Of a stretch of DNA of 64,000 nt, positions 1 through 10,900 are shown piece by piece (position 1 is the first letter of the stretch; each line of letters opens with the position of its first letter). The notes beneath the pieces are model-generated. The model was not told the origin of the DNA. It did not search any database and saw only the letters and a list, made by a program, of their open reading frames with translations. This DNA comes from an uncultured Clostridia bacterium (GTDB taxonomy: Bacteria > Bacillota > Clostridia > Lachnospirales > Lachnospiraceae), in assembly GCA_947303805.1 (NCBI GenBank), contig CAMYZE010000001.1, positions 186,001 to 250,000 of the forward strand, written 5' to 3'. A program made the translations under genes and the position numbers.

Positions 1-105
1 GTGAACTACGGAGCGGGCTTTAAAGGGCTCACTGATGAAGAAAAGAATTATAAAAAGTGCTTGGGGTATGTGGATGATGCAATTAAAATATTGGATTTGG
101 TATAA
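1..105 (+). CDS. C-terminal end of an unidentified protein (5' end outside window)
   Basis: Reading frame 1 is open from the first base and stops at TAA 103-105, giving 34 residues that end in a charged, helix-like tail (GYVDDAIKILDLV). The upstream part lies outside the window, so the family cannot be named. The reading frame is believable because it is open to the edge, has a codon mix like its neighbours, and is followed at once by a palindromic repeat, as are several other genes here. It could also be a chance open frame. Confidence 0.45.
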   Translation: MNYGAGFKGLTDEEKNYKKCLGYVDDAIKILDLV

Positions 106-112
106 CAAAAAA

Positions 113-136
113 GGGCTCGTAAAACTCGCTCTTACG
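113..136 (-). repeat. GGGCGAG/CGAGCCC palindromic repeat, copy 1
   Basis: The plus strand reads GGGCTCGTAAAACTCGCTC, the reverse complement of the repeat core, with one change in the distal arm. It lies just after the stop of the partial gene and is followed by a second small GC hairpin, GCCGC...GCGGC, at about 141-161. It may act as a 3'-end structure for the converging genes. Confidence 0.75.
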
Positions 137-164
137 TCGTAGCCGCGAGCTGTGCGAGCGGCAC

Positions 165-1466
165 TTATATATCGTTTATAATTAGATTTTCGAATGACTC
201 AGGTTTTACAACTATGAAATCTTTGTCATCTTTTAGCATAACTACTGCAGGGCGAGGTAATCGATTGTAATTTGATGCCATAGAGTAGTTATATGCACCG
301 GTAGTTGCGACAGCAACTATATCATATCTTTTAACTGATGATGGGAACATAATATCTTTTTGTATTATATCACCTGACTCGCAACACCTTCCTACAAGGT
401 CAGCTTTAAAATCAAGAACCTCATTCATCTTATTTGCTACCATACAAGAATATTTCGCACCATAGAGTGCAAATCTTGGATTATCTGCCATACCACCGTC
501 TATAGACACATAATTTTTATAGCCGGGTATTTTTTTGATAGTTCCTACCGTATAAAGAGTCATGCCAGCATCAGCAACTATAGATCTACCTGGTTCCATT
601 CTAAATGCAGGAACTTTTATATTGAGTTTCTCACATTCTGTATTAATATATTCTGAAAGTTCTTTTAATTTTGTATCAAGGTGAAGAATAGGATCTGTGT
701 CTACATATCGGACACCAAAGCCACCACCTATATCATACTCTAAAGTTTCGAAATTATATTTCTCTTTTACATCAGAAAAAAACTTAAGCATAATTTTTGA
801 AGTTCTTTCATATACATCTTCTTCAAATACTTGTGAACCTACATGACAGTGGAAGCCCATAAGTTTTACATGAGAGAGTTTTAAAACTTCTCCGACAAGA
901 GTGAGCGCTTGACCTGTCTCTATGGCAGTACCAAACTTGGAATCAATTTTTCCTGTCTTGTCTGCTTCGTAGGTGTGAGTATCGATACCAGGCGTTAATC
1001 TAAGAAGTATTTTTTGGTTTTTACCTAGTTTTTCGCATTCTCTCTCTATGACATTTACTTCTTCTATATTATCTGCAACAAAATAACCGACGCCATTTTC
1101 TATTCCATACTTTATATCAAAGTCAGTTTTATTGTTGCTATGAAAATAAGCTTTAGATAAATCAAAACCAGCAGCTTTCGCAGTGTATAGTTCGCCGCTT
1201 GATACGAGGTCTATGCCGACATTTTCGTCCCTCATGATTTCGTAAATGTATTTGAAAGAGCAAGCCTTGCTCGCATAGAGCATAAGGGCAGAGTCGCCAA
1301 AATATTTTTTAAATGAAGATGTATAAGAATTTACATTTTCTCTTATACGGTTTTCATCCATTACGTAAAGAGGAGTACCATATTTTTTTGCAAGGTCCGT
1401 AACTTTAAAATTATTGAAGTAGAGTTCATTATCTTTAATTGTTATATTTTTGCAAATTGTATTCAT
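165..1466 (-). CDS. lysA: diaminopimelate decarboxylase
   Basis: Catalyses the last step of lysine synthesis, PLP-dependent decarboxylation of meso-diaminopimelate to L-lysine, in the cytoplasm. The 433 residues match the family length. The N-terminal alanine-racemase-like barrel carries the PLP lysine in YASKACS (about residue 67), the HCHVGSQ segment and the glycine-rich phosphate loop DIGGGFG. The C-terminal beta-domain has the EPGRS substrate-binding motif and CESGD, which contributes an active-site cysteine from the partner subunit. It is separated by a terminator from the symporter gene upstream on the same strand, so it probably has its own promoter in the 70-base gap or depends on read-through. 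ddh, dapB and dapA lie about 20 kb away in a separate lysine operon. No lysine riboswitch is visible in front of this gene. Confidence 0.96.
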   Translation of the reverse strand: MNTICKNITIKDNELYFNNFKVTDLAKKYGTPLYVMDENRIRENVNSYTSSFKKYFGDSALMLYASKACSFKYIYEIMRDENVGIDLVSSGELYTAKAAGFDLSKAYFHSNNKTDFDIKYGIENGVGYFVADNIEEVNVIERECEKLGKNQKILLRLTPGIDTHTYEADKTGKIDSKFGTAIETGQALTLVGEVLKLSHVKLMGFHCHVGSQVFEEDVYERTSKIMLKFFSDVKEKYNFETLEYDIGGGFGVRYVDTDPILHLDTKLKELSEYINTECEKLNIKVPAFRMEPGRSIVADAGMTLYTVGTIKKIPGYKNYVSIDGGMADNPRFALYGAKYSCMVANKMNEVLDFKADLVGRCCESGDIIQKDIMFPSSVKRYDIVAVATTGAYNYSMASNYNRLPRPAVVMLKDDKDFIVVKPESFENLIINDI

Positions 1467-1489
1467 AATTATTCCTTAATTTTGAGATA

Positions 1490-1517
1490 ATAAAAGCGGA
1501 TTGCTCATCCGCTTTTT
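1490..1517 (-). terminator. rho-independent terminator of the symporter gene
   Basis: A perfect 9-bp stem, AAAAGCGGA with TCCGCTTTT, encloses a 7-base loop and is flanked by T-runs on both strands. On the minus strand it lies 22 bases after the symporter stop and before lysA, so it should end the symporter transcript. Its symmetry would let it work in both directions. Confidence 0.85.
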
Positions 1518-1538
1518 AATTTTTATTGGATGATATAT

Positions 1539-2867
1539 TTATTTCTTTTTAGTTGTTTTTGTCACTTTAGAAATTTTTGATTTAGTCTTATTTATTCTTG
1601 CTGTGACAGGTCTAAGTTGCTTTTGTAACCAATCTTTTCCATCTACAAATCTAGAAACAATGAATGAAACTACATAGTCACCAGATGCATTTATCATAGT
1701 GGCAGGTGGGTCAACTAAGTTTCCGATTGCTACGAGTATAGGGAATGCTAGTTCCATGCGAGTTGGGAAGAAAACAGAGCAGATGATATATTCGCCGATG
1801 TATCCACCACCAGGAACACCTGACATACCTACAGATGAGAAAACTGCAAGTAGTGTAATAGGGATTAGTTGGTTCCAAGAAAGTTGTTGTCCAAATACTC
1901 CAAGTACAAATGCAATTTTAAGAACACAAGAGAAACAAGATCCATCCATGTGCATAGTAGCACCAAGAGGAACAACTATATTTGAAACATCTTTAGAGAT
2001 GCCTGTTTCTTCTGCGACATTTAAGTTAGTAGGGATAGTTGCGACTGATGAGCAAGTACCGAGTGATACTATTGCTGGACGAGCAAGTTTACTAAACATA
2101 AGTTTTACAGTATTTTTTCCACCGCCAAACCAAGCATAGATAGGAAATGCAGTGAAAAGGTATATGAAGCAAAGAGGATAGTATACTATCATCGCTCTTG
2201 CATAAGCTTCTGTAATCATATGTCCATAGTCTGCCATAAGATTTGCAAATATTGCGAAGAATGCGACAGGTGCATAGTAAGTAACTATATTTACAAACTT
2301 AACCATTACACGGCTTAATCCCAAAATCACATTAGTGACAGGACCAACGCCACCCTCTATAAGATTAGTTGCAAAACCAAAAATAAGTGAGAATACTATG
2401 AGTGGAAGCATAGCACGGCGAGTTAAGAGACCAGTAAAATCACTTGTGGTTAGGAAGTTTGTAATCATTTGTGGAACTGATGCATATTCACCAAGTTCTT
2501 CAGAAGGAATAGATTCCCAAGCATTAAGCACTGGCGGATAAACTTTCATAAGTACGAACATGATTATAGAAGCTATAGCACCTGTTACTACGAAAACTAA
2601 AATGGTGTAAGCAATAATTTTGCCTGCACGATTTCTATTTTTCATACCAGCGATAGCACCAGCAATTGATGCAAATACAAGAGGCACAACTATACAAAAC
2701 ATCATGTTGATAAAAATAGTGCCAAGGAAATTAATTTTACGTGCAGCATCTGGACGCATAGCTCCAAATACACAACCAAGTATCATTGCAGCAATGAGTA
2801 CACCAAGAAACAAGTAATTTTTTGCAATGTCAGATCTCTTGATACCAAGAGTTTTGTTATTATTCAT
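1539..2867 (-). CDS. dicarboxylate/amino acid:cation symporter (DAACS family)
   Basis: Integral membrane carrier of the GltP/DctA/SstT type, which couples Na+ or H+ flow to uptake of glutamate, aspartate, serine/threonine or C4-dicarboxylates. The protein has 442 residues and about eight hydrophobic segments. Diagnostic sites are the serine-containing re-entrant loop SLGTCSSVATIP, the MHMDG motif (equivalent to NMDG of the family) and the second hairpin GVPGGGYIG followed by GNLVDPPATMINASGD, where the Asp and Asn/Arg positions select the substrate. The arginine that fixes a side-chain carboxylate in aspartate carriers is not obvious here, so a neutral amino acid substrate is possible. The C-terminus is a lysine-rich tail. 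It is transcribed divergently from the membrane gene at 3017. Confidence 0.92.
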   Translation of the reverse strand: MNNNKTLGIKRSDIAKNYLFLGVLIAAMILGCVFGAMRPDAARKINFLGTIFINMMFCIVVPLVFASIAGAIAGMKNRNRAGKIIAYTILVFVVTGAIASIIMFVLMKVYPPVLNAWESIPSEELGEYASVPQMITNFLTTSDFTGLLTRRAMLPLIVFSLIFGFATNLIEGGVGPVTNVILGLSRVMVKFVNIVTYYAPVAFFAIFANLMADYGHMITEAYARAMIVYYPLCFIYLFTAFPIYAWFGGGKNTVKLMFSKLARPAIVSLGTCSSVATIPTNLNVAEETGISKDVSNIVVPLGATMHMDGSCFSCVLKIAFVLGVFGQQLSWNQLIPITLLAVFSSVGMSGVPGGGYIGEYIICSVFFPTRMELAFPILVAIGNLVDPPATMINASGDYVVSFIVSRFVDGKDWLQKQLRPVTARINKTKSKISKVTKTTKKK

Positions 2868-2959
2868 AACTCACCTCACAATAATTATAATAAAAAATAC
2901 ATTACATATTATAAAGTATATTTTATCAAAGTTTCAAATTATAGTAAATACTGAAAGTC

Positions 2960-2987
2960 TTGACACTTAATAAAAAATGTGCATAAT
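2960..2987 (+). promoter_or_regulatory. sigma-A-type promoter for the 3017-4731 gene pair
   Basis: TTGACA at 2960-2965 is followed after 16 bases by CATAAT at 2982-2987. It precedes the GAGGTG ribosome binding site of the gene at 3017. The 149-bp gap also has to hold the divergent promoter of the symporter, for which no clear match was found. Confidence 0.7.
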
Positions 2988-3016
2988 CTATCTAGAAAGT
3001 CATTAAGAGGTGTGAG

Positions 3017-3826
3017 ATGTATAGTGCAGGACATATAATATTTATAATAATAAGTTTAATTATGATTGCAATTGGCGTATACATATGTAAGAAGAATAAA
3101 TGGCCTTTAGATCGTGTAATCAAGGCTTGTTTTTTTATTGCGGTAATATGTGAGGTTATAAAGGTTCTAACGGTAATAGATATACAGCCTATAGTGCAAG
3201 AAACTATTGAAAATGGTGAAATTATCTATAGGGAAACAGGAAAATACTCTCCATTTATTGAGTATTCGCACTTGCCATTTGAACTATGCTCGCTGCAAAT
3301 TGTATTTATGTTTTTATATCTAGTGATAAGATATGCGGTTTGGAAGAAGAGAATTATAGCACTTATATATGGAACCGCATTTATGGGTGGCTTGCTTGCG
3401 ATTTTTGTTTCATCTATAGCGGGAGACTTTAGTACCGTAAAAGAATATTTGACATCGGTGAGAGCTTGGGAGTTTTACATATATCATTCTATGTTAGCGG
3501 TTATCGCAATACTTATAGGGACGGATAGAAAATACAGTTTAAAATTAAAAGAATTTAAATGGACCTGTTTTATGCTTTGGATAATTGATAACTGTTCTTT
3601 CTATATAAACTCAATTTTAAGTAGACCTGTGTATAGAGATGGAAAGCTCATAGGACTTAGCAGTTCTGTAAACTTCTTTTCATCTTTTGATAATCCACTC
3701 CGTATACCAATGGTAAATAAAAGGCAGTATTTTATCTATCTAGCAATAAGATTATTGATTGGTTTTATATTGATTACTATAATATATCTACCATTTTTAA
3801 AAAAGAAAGGGAGTAAAAGGATTTGA
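3017..3826 (+). CDS. YwaF/TMEM164-like integral membrane protein
   Basis: A 269-residue protein with about seven hydrophobic segments and short loops, beginning with a membrane segment (HIIFIIISLIMIAIGVYI). The HLPFELCSLQ motif near residue 93, ahead of a helix, resembles the LP-L-LCS signature of the YwaF (TIGR02206) family, whose role is unknown. The start is supported by AGAGGTG seven bases upstream. The next gene overlaps its stop codon by four bases, so the two are probably co-transcribed and translationally coupled. No catalytic motif was recognised beyond the conserved His/Cys in that signature. Confidence 0.65.
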   Translation: MYSAGHIIFIIISLIMIAIGVYICKKNKWPLDRVIKACFFIAVICEVIKVLTVIDIQPIVQETIENGEIIYRETGKYSPFIEYSHLPFELCSLQIVFMFLYLVIRYAVWKKRIIALIYGTAFMGGLLAIFVSSIAGDFSTVKEYLTSVRAWEFYIYHSMLAVIAILIGTDRKYSLKLKEFKWTCFMLWIIDNCSFYINSILSRPVYRDGKLIGLSSSVNFFSSFDNPLRIPMVNKRQYFIYLAIRLLIGFILITIIYLPFLKKKGSKRI

Positions 3827-4731
3827 ATAAAGAAATGAGAGATAATAAAAAAGGAAGGCAGTACATAATAGACTTACAAAAGAAACGGAGTCTAATAGCA
3901 ATGATTGCGTGCTTTGCGTCAGTAATTCTCGCAATTTATGCCATAGTTGCTGGTCTTATCATGTATGCTGAGACAGGGGCAAAACCGGTAGATTTATTTC
4001 AATATTTTACTATAGATGCAAATGCTCTTACAGCCTTAAGCGCAGCGATGATTTTACCATATGCGATAGAGGGCTTCAGGAAAAAGAGGTTTTATTGTCC
4101 AAAATGGGCTGTATATCTTTACTATATAGGGGTCACATGTACAACGATGACCATGCTGGTTGCAGTATTTGTAATTAGTCTAGTGGATTTTGAGCTTGCA
4201 TTTTTGGGGTATAATTTTTACCTCCATATCATATGCCCAATTATGATACTTATAACATTTTTCTTCATAGAGTCATATTATGAGATAAAACTTAAAATAT
4301 CGCTTATGGCGGTCATACCTGTATTTATATATGCCTTGGTCTATATATACGAGGTTATAATAGTTGGTGAAAAAGCGGGTGGGTGGAAGGACATATATCA
4401 TTTCACAACTGTTCACCCAATAATCCCTTTTGTCATAATGATGTATATTGCATTTTTAATTGCGACATTGATAGCATTTGCTTATAATAAAATATCTGCC
4501 ATTCGTGTGAAGAGGATGACTGATAGGCTTTGGGGCGACGAAGTAAGTGATGTAGAAGTTAAGGTTGAAGTATTTGGGCTTGGAAGATTTATGGGTAGTA
4601 AAGAAAATAAATCCTATGCGACACTCCCTCTTGATATAATTTTTCTAATAGCCGATAGGTATAAGATAAAGCGAGAAGATCTAATAAGAGTATATATAAA
4701 AGGTATGCTAGATAGCATAGAAAACAAGTAA
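3823..4731 (+). CDS. Pr6Pr-like six-helix membrane protein
   Basis: A 302-residue protein with six predicted membrane helices between about residues 22 and 225, followed by a soluble basic/acidic tail of about 75 residues. The helix pattern and the YFTIDANALTALSA segment after helix 1 resemble the Pr6Pr family of small bacterial membrane proteins (related to FAR-17a/AIG1), of unknown function. The first possible start is TTG 3823, whose last two bases belong to the TGA stop of the upstream gene; ATG 3835 is an alternative. AAAAGG stands just upstream. The charged C-terminal tail is longer than expected for the membrane core alone and may be a cytoplasmic interaction domain. Confidence 0.6.
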   Translation: MNKEMRDNKKGRQYIIDLQKKRSLIAMIACFASVILAIYAIVAGLIMYAETGAKPVDLFQYFTIDANALTALSAAMILPYAIEGFRKKRFYCPKWAVYLYYIGVTCTTMTMLVAVFVISLVDFELAFLGYNFYLHIICPIMILITFFFIESYYEIKLKISLMAVIPVFIYALVYIYEVIIVGEKAGGWKDIYHFTTVHPIIPFVIMMYIAFLIATLIAFAYNKISAIRVKRMTDRLWGDEVSDVEVKVEVFGLGRFMGSKENKSYATLPLDIIFLIADRYKIKREDLIRVYIKGMLDSIENK

Positions 4732-4808
4732 ATTGGCAAAAACACAATATATAGTGGCTGAAAAGTGAAAAAAACACAATTTCAAAACCTTGATTTTTCA
4801 ACAAAATA

Positions 4809-4837
4809 TTGACAAATTATTAAGAATGTATTAAGAT
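4809..4837 (+). promoter_or_regulatory. likely promoter of the first giant gene
   Basis: TTGACA at 4809-4814 and TAAGAT at 4832-4837 are separated by 17 bases. Initiation near 4844 would give an untranslated leader of about 125 bases, which contains the hairpin at 4896-4922. Confidence 0.65.
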
Positions 4838-4895
4838 TATAGGTAACTAAAGGAATATGGTAGACCCATGTATAGAAAAAATGCGTGAGCCGAAT

Positions 4896-4922
4896 TTTTT
4901 GTGTTGAAGGAAAACACAAAAA
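4896..4922 (+). other. leader hairpin upstream of the giant gene
   Basis: TTTTTGTGTT and AACACAAAAA form a perfect 10-bp stem with a 7-base loop in the untranslated leader, about 50 bases before the start codon. It lacks a downstream T-run, so it is not a standard terminator. It may stabilise the very long mRNA or be a protein-binding site; its function is not known. Confidence 0.5.
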
Positions 4923-4970
4923 TATTTTAGTGTTATGTTTTACTTTCATTTTTAGTGAGAGGTGAAAATT

Positions 4971-7900
4971 ATGAGTGTCGGAAAAAAGATTAAAAAAATT
5001 ACATCAATCATTTTAATCATTTCCATGGTGATGACGAGTGGAGGAATTCATACTTTCTCAAACTCTATGGATGACCTGATTAATGAAATGGAAAAAGGTG
5101 AGAGTAGCGAAAGCTTATCTCGCAAGTATTATGATGATATGATGAATGAAAATTCTGATGAGACAGTTGAAGATGAGGAAAAGAATCAAGACGAAGAAAC
5201 TAATTCTCAAGATGAAACTTCAGAAGGAAAGAAAAATTCTGATAAGGCTGGAGCAGAGTCAGATGAGGCTTTAGAAGAAAGTGAGACTGAGAAGGAATCT
5301 GATGAGGAGCCTGAAGTGGATGAGAGCACAGAGGAGTCAAAAGGGGAAACCCAAGATGATGATACTGTGGAGACATCTTCTGATGAGACAGAAGAGGACA
5401 AAGCTTCCACTGATGAGTCAGAGTCAGTAGAGGAGAGTGAGACTCAAGAGGAAACCACTCTTGCTTTTGATGAGAAAAATGATATAGCTTCAGATAGTGA
5501 AATCGACGCCGACACCGATACTATCGAAGAAGAAGACAATATCTCTACTACAAGTGAGGTAGATCCTATAGATGAAGATGCAGAAGATGCACCAATAGCT
5601 ACTCCAAATGATGCAGATGAAAATTCAGGTGAAGAGACAAAAGTAGCATCATACAGCGAATTATTTACCGTGGCAACAGATAGCATTATACTAGACAAGT
5701 TTAAAGAGGCAACAGAAAGTGAAATCAATGGCGAATATGGCGGAAAGTCATATGAAGATTATGGTGCAGCTTCTCTAGGTGTTCCTGCAATTGTAGTATG
5801 GGGTGATGTAGGATATAGAGGTCCAAGCCATGTAAACGAAGGATACCTTGGAATGTATATAGGTGGAACTGATGATTATAATCACGGACAAGAGGCCCAC
5901 GATTTTAACAAAAAAAGGAATGAAGAAGGAACAAACGGCTTACATTATATGGGAAGCCGCTCTATAAAAAACATTTTGGGTCTTGAATATAAAAATAGAG
6001 ACGAATGGATGCCAGCCCCTCAATTTATAAAATACACTGGATGGTATGTGCAGACAAGAGGAAAGTTTGCACAATATGCAATAGGAAATCAGTCAACAAG
6101 CGGTGGAGTACGAGCAAATAATTATCCAAACAAAAAGAAAAGAGAGCATAAAACATGGACAAATGATGATTTAAAAGGGCTGTGGTCAGATTTTTTAAAA
6201 GTGCCATTTAAATCATATGGAGCTACAGCAAAAGGTGGTCAACACTTAGAGACCTTGATTAATAAACAAGGCGGCAATTTTTCGATTTTAAACAACAATC
6301 AAAACATAAGAGGTTATATTGTAAATAGCCAAAATGACGATGGCACATATAATCTTTCTTTGGTTGAAAATGTAAAGTTTAATAACAACTGGGGAATGAA
6401 AGAAAAAGAATCATTATCATCTTGGCACATTGAAAGCATAGATGATGAAATTACTCAACACACAAATACTGATGAGCAATATGACTGGACAGCAAAATTT
6501 AACACTGCTTATTATGGTATACATGTTACCGAGGCAGAGGGGGAACTTGCTACAGATGTTGAATGGAGAAACTCTGGTTGGAAAGATGGTGATACAACCT
6601 CAAAACTATATGCAGAACGATATAGGTATGGTGGTGAGTATAGTATAACAGTTCCTAACGAAGATAAAAATGTCTACTGGGAAAGTAATGGAAAAAAATA
6701 TAAGTTACTAGGCTGGGTTCCATCTTATCAGTCGTTTACAAGCGGCAGAGGAGATTGGGAGAGAGACAGCAACAACGATAAGCAAGGGGTGGTAAGAAAC
6801 AGTTATTTAAACGACCGTCCCGTAGAAGATTTAGAAAATGAAAGAGTGTATAAGCCCGGGGAGAAGTTTCAATATACACCGTCAGGTAGATGGCCTGTAA
6901 CATTTGGTCCTTTTTATAGAGATGCTTTTCAGTCAACAAACCCAAAAGATTACAGAGAGGGCTATCGATATGGCATGGCTGATAAAGGTGTCATTTATAT
7001 AGATTTAGTAGATAATAATACTTGGGCTAATCTTTATTACTATAATAAAGGATGGAATGTAATTACTAAAGTTAACCGTAAGCGTGAAGAGTGGGGAAGT
7101 GGAAATGGTAATAGAAGAAGACAGATTGGAGGAGTTCAATATAATACTATCTTCTTCTCTCCAGTTCTTAAAGAATACAAAGAAAAGACAGCTACATTTG
7201 ACTTAAATGGTGGTAAATGGGTAGATAGCAAACATAGTAATACTATAAAATATAATAATTTTTCTACAAAGACTTTACCTGGAGCATCAGAAGTAACAAG
7301 GACAGGATATACTTTTGAAGGATGGTTTACAGATGCAACAGGAGGCACTAAAAAGACAACACTCGGAGAAGTCGAGTTAGAAGCAGGCGTAACTACACTA
7401 TATGCTCACTGGAAAGAAAAGCTATACCATATAGTTATAAAAAATGTTCTCGCAACAGCAAGTACTATAGAGGTAGTTGATGGAAAACCTGTATGGAAAG
7501 ATGTAGGGTATGGTAACGAAAAGAAACTACGCTATTATTTAAACACTCCTTATACAGCACAGATAACATTACCAAACAAAAACGACTTCACTTTGGAAGG
7601 ATTTAATTTTATCGGATTTAGTCAAAATCCAAAAACCCCCCATTTTTATGCATGGAAAGAAAAAACCAAGATATTTGTTAAGAATTTAAAATTGGAAGAA
7701 GAAAATCCTCCAACACTCATATATCCTATATATGACGAAATAAAAACTACTATTAAGTTTAACGGTGGCGAAGCAATTGCGTCTGATGGTAAAAAAATAA
7801 AATCTGATTTCAGCGAAGAGAAGACATTTAATTATTATGGTGGTTTTATATTACCAACACCAGATGCAATCGAAGGTTTTGATTTTGAAGGATGGGAAGC

Positions 7901-10900
7901 AACTCGTACTGTAGGTGGTAAGAAGCAAACAAAAATAATTGAAGCAAATAACCCATATTTAAAATTCAGTGACTATACTGATTGGTTTTCAAGTTCTGGA
8001 ACTTATGTATATAATGCAGTATGGAAAGAGAAAGAATATACTATAGATTTTAAAGGTGGAAAAGTAAAAGCTTCTGATGGAGCAACATATAATTCAAGCA
8101 CAAGTAGTGTAGTTACAACAAAATATTATTCTAAGATTAAGATACCAACTGATTTTACATTAGCTGATTTCACTTTTAATGGATTTGCAAAAGAAGAAAA
8201 TAGCGATTCAATTTTCCTTGCTAAAAATGCAGATGTGACAGCAGGAAGCATAGTCTCTGATTTATCTGAGACAGAAGTAACAAAGCTTTATGGAAGATGG
8301 ATAGAAGATGAAGTGAAGGTGGTATTCAATGGTGGAAAATCAAAAGCTTCAGATGGAAAAATAAAAGAGAGTAAGAGTAATTCTGAAAAGACTTATAAAC
8401 TTAAATCTAAAGTCGAAATACCACAAGATTTTGCTTTGGAAGGATTTAACTTTAAGGGCTTTAACAAAAAAGATCAAGTAAGCGAAGTTACACTTCCGTT
8501 AACTGATACAAATAAAAAGAAAGCAACAGAACTTGTATCTACTTTTGGTAAGAATGAAGATGGAAACCTCGCATTCTATGGTGTGTGGGATGAGAAAAAG
8601 TATAATGTAAGAATAGATGCTGGTACCAAAGAGGCAAACGAAAAGCTATATGTAGGTACTGGATCAGTGGCAGCAAAAGTTTATGGTTATTATAGTAATA
8701 TCTCTATGCCAACAGAGACAACTATGAAGATGAAGTCATTTAAACTTCGTGGATTTAGTAAAGTTGACCAAGACGACACTGTAAAATATACTCCAGATCA
8801 AGTAGTAGATGTGACAGATTTGATAGAGTATCTCTCTATGGATGAGTATAAGGAAGGAAATACAGATCCATATATACTTTATGGTGCATGGGATATAGCA
8901 GGTGGAACTATTAAGTTAAAAGCTAATATAGGTTATTTCCTTGACAACAAGAGAGAAAAGACATTAAAACCAGAGAAGATGGGTAAGGCGCTTAATGAGT
9001 ATGAGGGTTACGAGGAGCCAGTAGAAACTGACGATTATGTATTCTCTCACTGGGAAGATGAAAATAAAAATAAATATTATGGCGAAAGCATAGTAGTTGG
9101 AGACATAGAATTATCAGCACAATATAAAGATAAACCAAAAGAGGAAGTAAAAGTTCCAACATATACTATACAAGTAGTAAATGATGATACAAAAGGAACA
9201 TATACAGGAACACCAAGTTTTGCTTTAAGACTTGGAGATAATATCATAGCTTCAATGAGTGAAGCAGGTGTTATAGATCCAGTAGCTAATGAAAGATATA
9301 TATTCCTTGGTTGGTCTTTTGATGGTGCCAACTTAATAAATGACACAGATATGTATACTGATACTACTAAGAATAAAATATATGCAGTATATAAAGAAAA
9401 AACTATAAGTATAACATTAAGTTCAGCGACTGGTGAGTTTAAAGGTGGAAAGAGAGTTATCAATATAATAAGCACAAGATCAATACCACTTAATGAATAT
9501 AAAGAATACGAAGAGCCAACTAAAGAAGAATACACATTTAAGAATTGGTTAAATGAGGGTGTGGAAGTAGCTTCTAATTCTATTATTACTACAGACACAA
9601 CTCTTGTAGCAAATTATGAAAAGATAGTTATAGTAGAAGAAGAACCAAAATATACTATAACAGTTTTAAACGACGATACTTTAGGAACTTACACAGGTCC
9701 TACAAGTTTTGAATTAGCAATAGATGATAATGTCTTCGGAGCGATGCAAGCGAAAGGCATAGTAAATCCAGTTGCAAAAGAAGGATATAAATTCATTGGC
9801 TGGTCATGGAGCGGCAGTGAAGACAATTTAATAAAAAGCGCAGAAAGATATATTAATGTAAATCTTAGACAAATCGTAGCTGTATATACAAAGACTACAT
9901 ATACAGTGACTTTAAGTGCTCGTGATGGAGCGTTTGCAAATGGTTCAAAAACAAAAACAATAACAAGTGACACACAAGTTGCATTGAATACATTTGAAGG
10001 ATATGAGGAGCCAACAAAAAAAGGATACAAATTTAAAAATTGGTCAAGCGGAGGTTCAGTAGTAGAAGCTAGCATAATAGTTACATCTGATGAAATGACA
10101 TTTATAGCTAACTATGTAGAAGATAAGAGTGAAGACGACACAGAAGAAACTACGAAACCACAAGAGTCAACAGAACCAGGAGAGTCAACAGAACCTGCTG
10201 AATCGACAGAACCAGGAGAGTCAACAGAACCTGCTGAGTCGATAGAACCAGGTGAATCAACAAAACCTACTGAGTCAACAGAACCAGGAGAGTCAACAAA
10301 ACCTGCTGAGTCGACAGAACCAGGTGAGTCGACAGAACCAGGAGAGTCAGAGACAAGTAAGAATCCAGTTGACCCAGAGAACCCAGAAACACCAGTGGAT
10401 CCAGAACCACCAATAGTAGAACCAAAATATACTATCGTAGTTGAGAACGATAATACAAAGGGAACATATACAGGACCTTCGAGTTTCAGTTTATCACTTG
10501 AGAGCAAAATACTTGCATCTATGAGTGAAGCTGGAGTAGTAAATCCAGAAGCAAAAGAAGGATATGTATTCCTTGGTTGGTCATGGTCAGGAAATAAAGA
10601 TGAATTAGTAAAAGCAAAAGATAAATACTTAGACATAACTTTAGACACTATAAAAGCTGTATATGAAGAGAAAACATATACAGTAACTCTTAGTGCGCGT
10701 GATGGAGTATTTGCAAATGGTGAAAGAACAAAAATAATAGTAAGTGATACTAAAGTTGCATTAAATACATTCACTGGATACGAAGAGCCAACAAAAGATG
10801 AATATGTATTTAAGAACTGGACAAACGCAGGAGTGGTAGTAGCATCTAATTCTATCATCACTTCTGATATGACACTTATTGCTAGTTTCGAGAAGAAGGT

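Noticed and set aside
4962..4970. GTG start at 4962 for the first giant gene.
   Set aside because: It overlaps the ribosome binding site GAGAGGTG; ATG 4971 has correct spacing.
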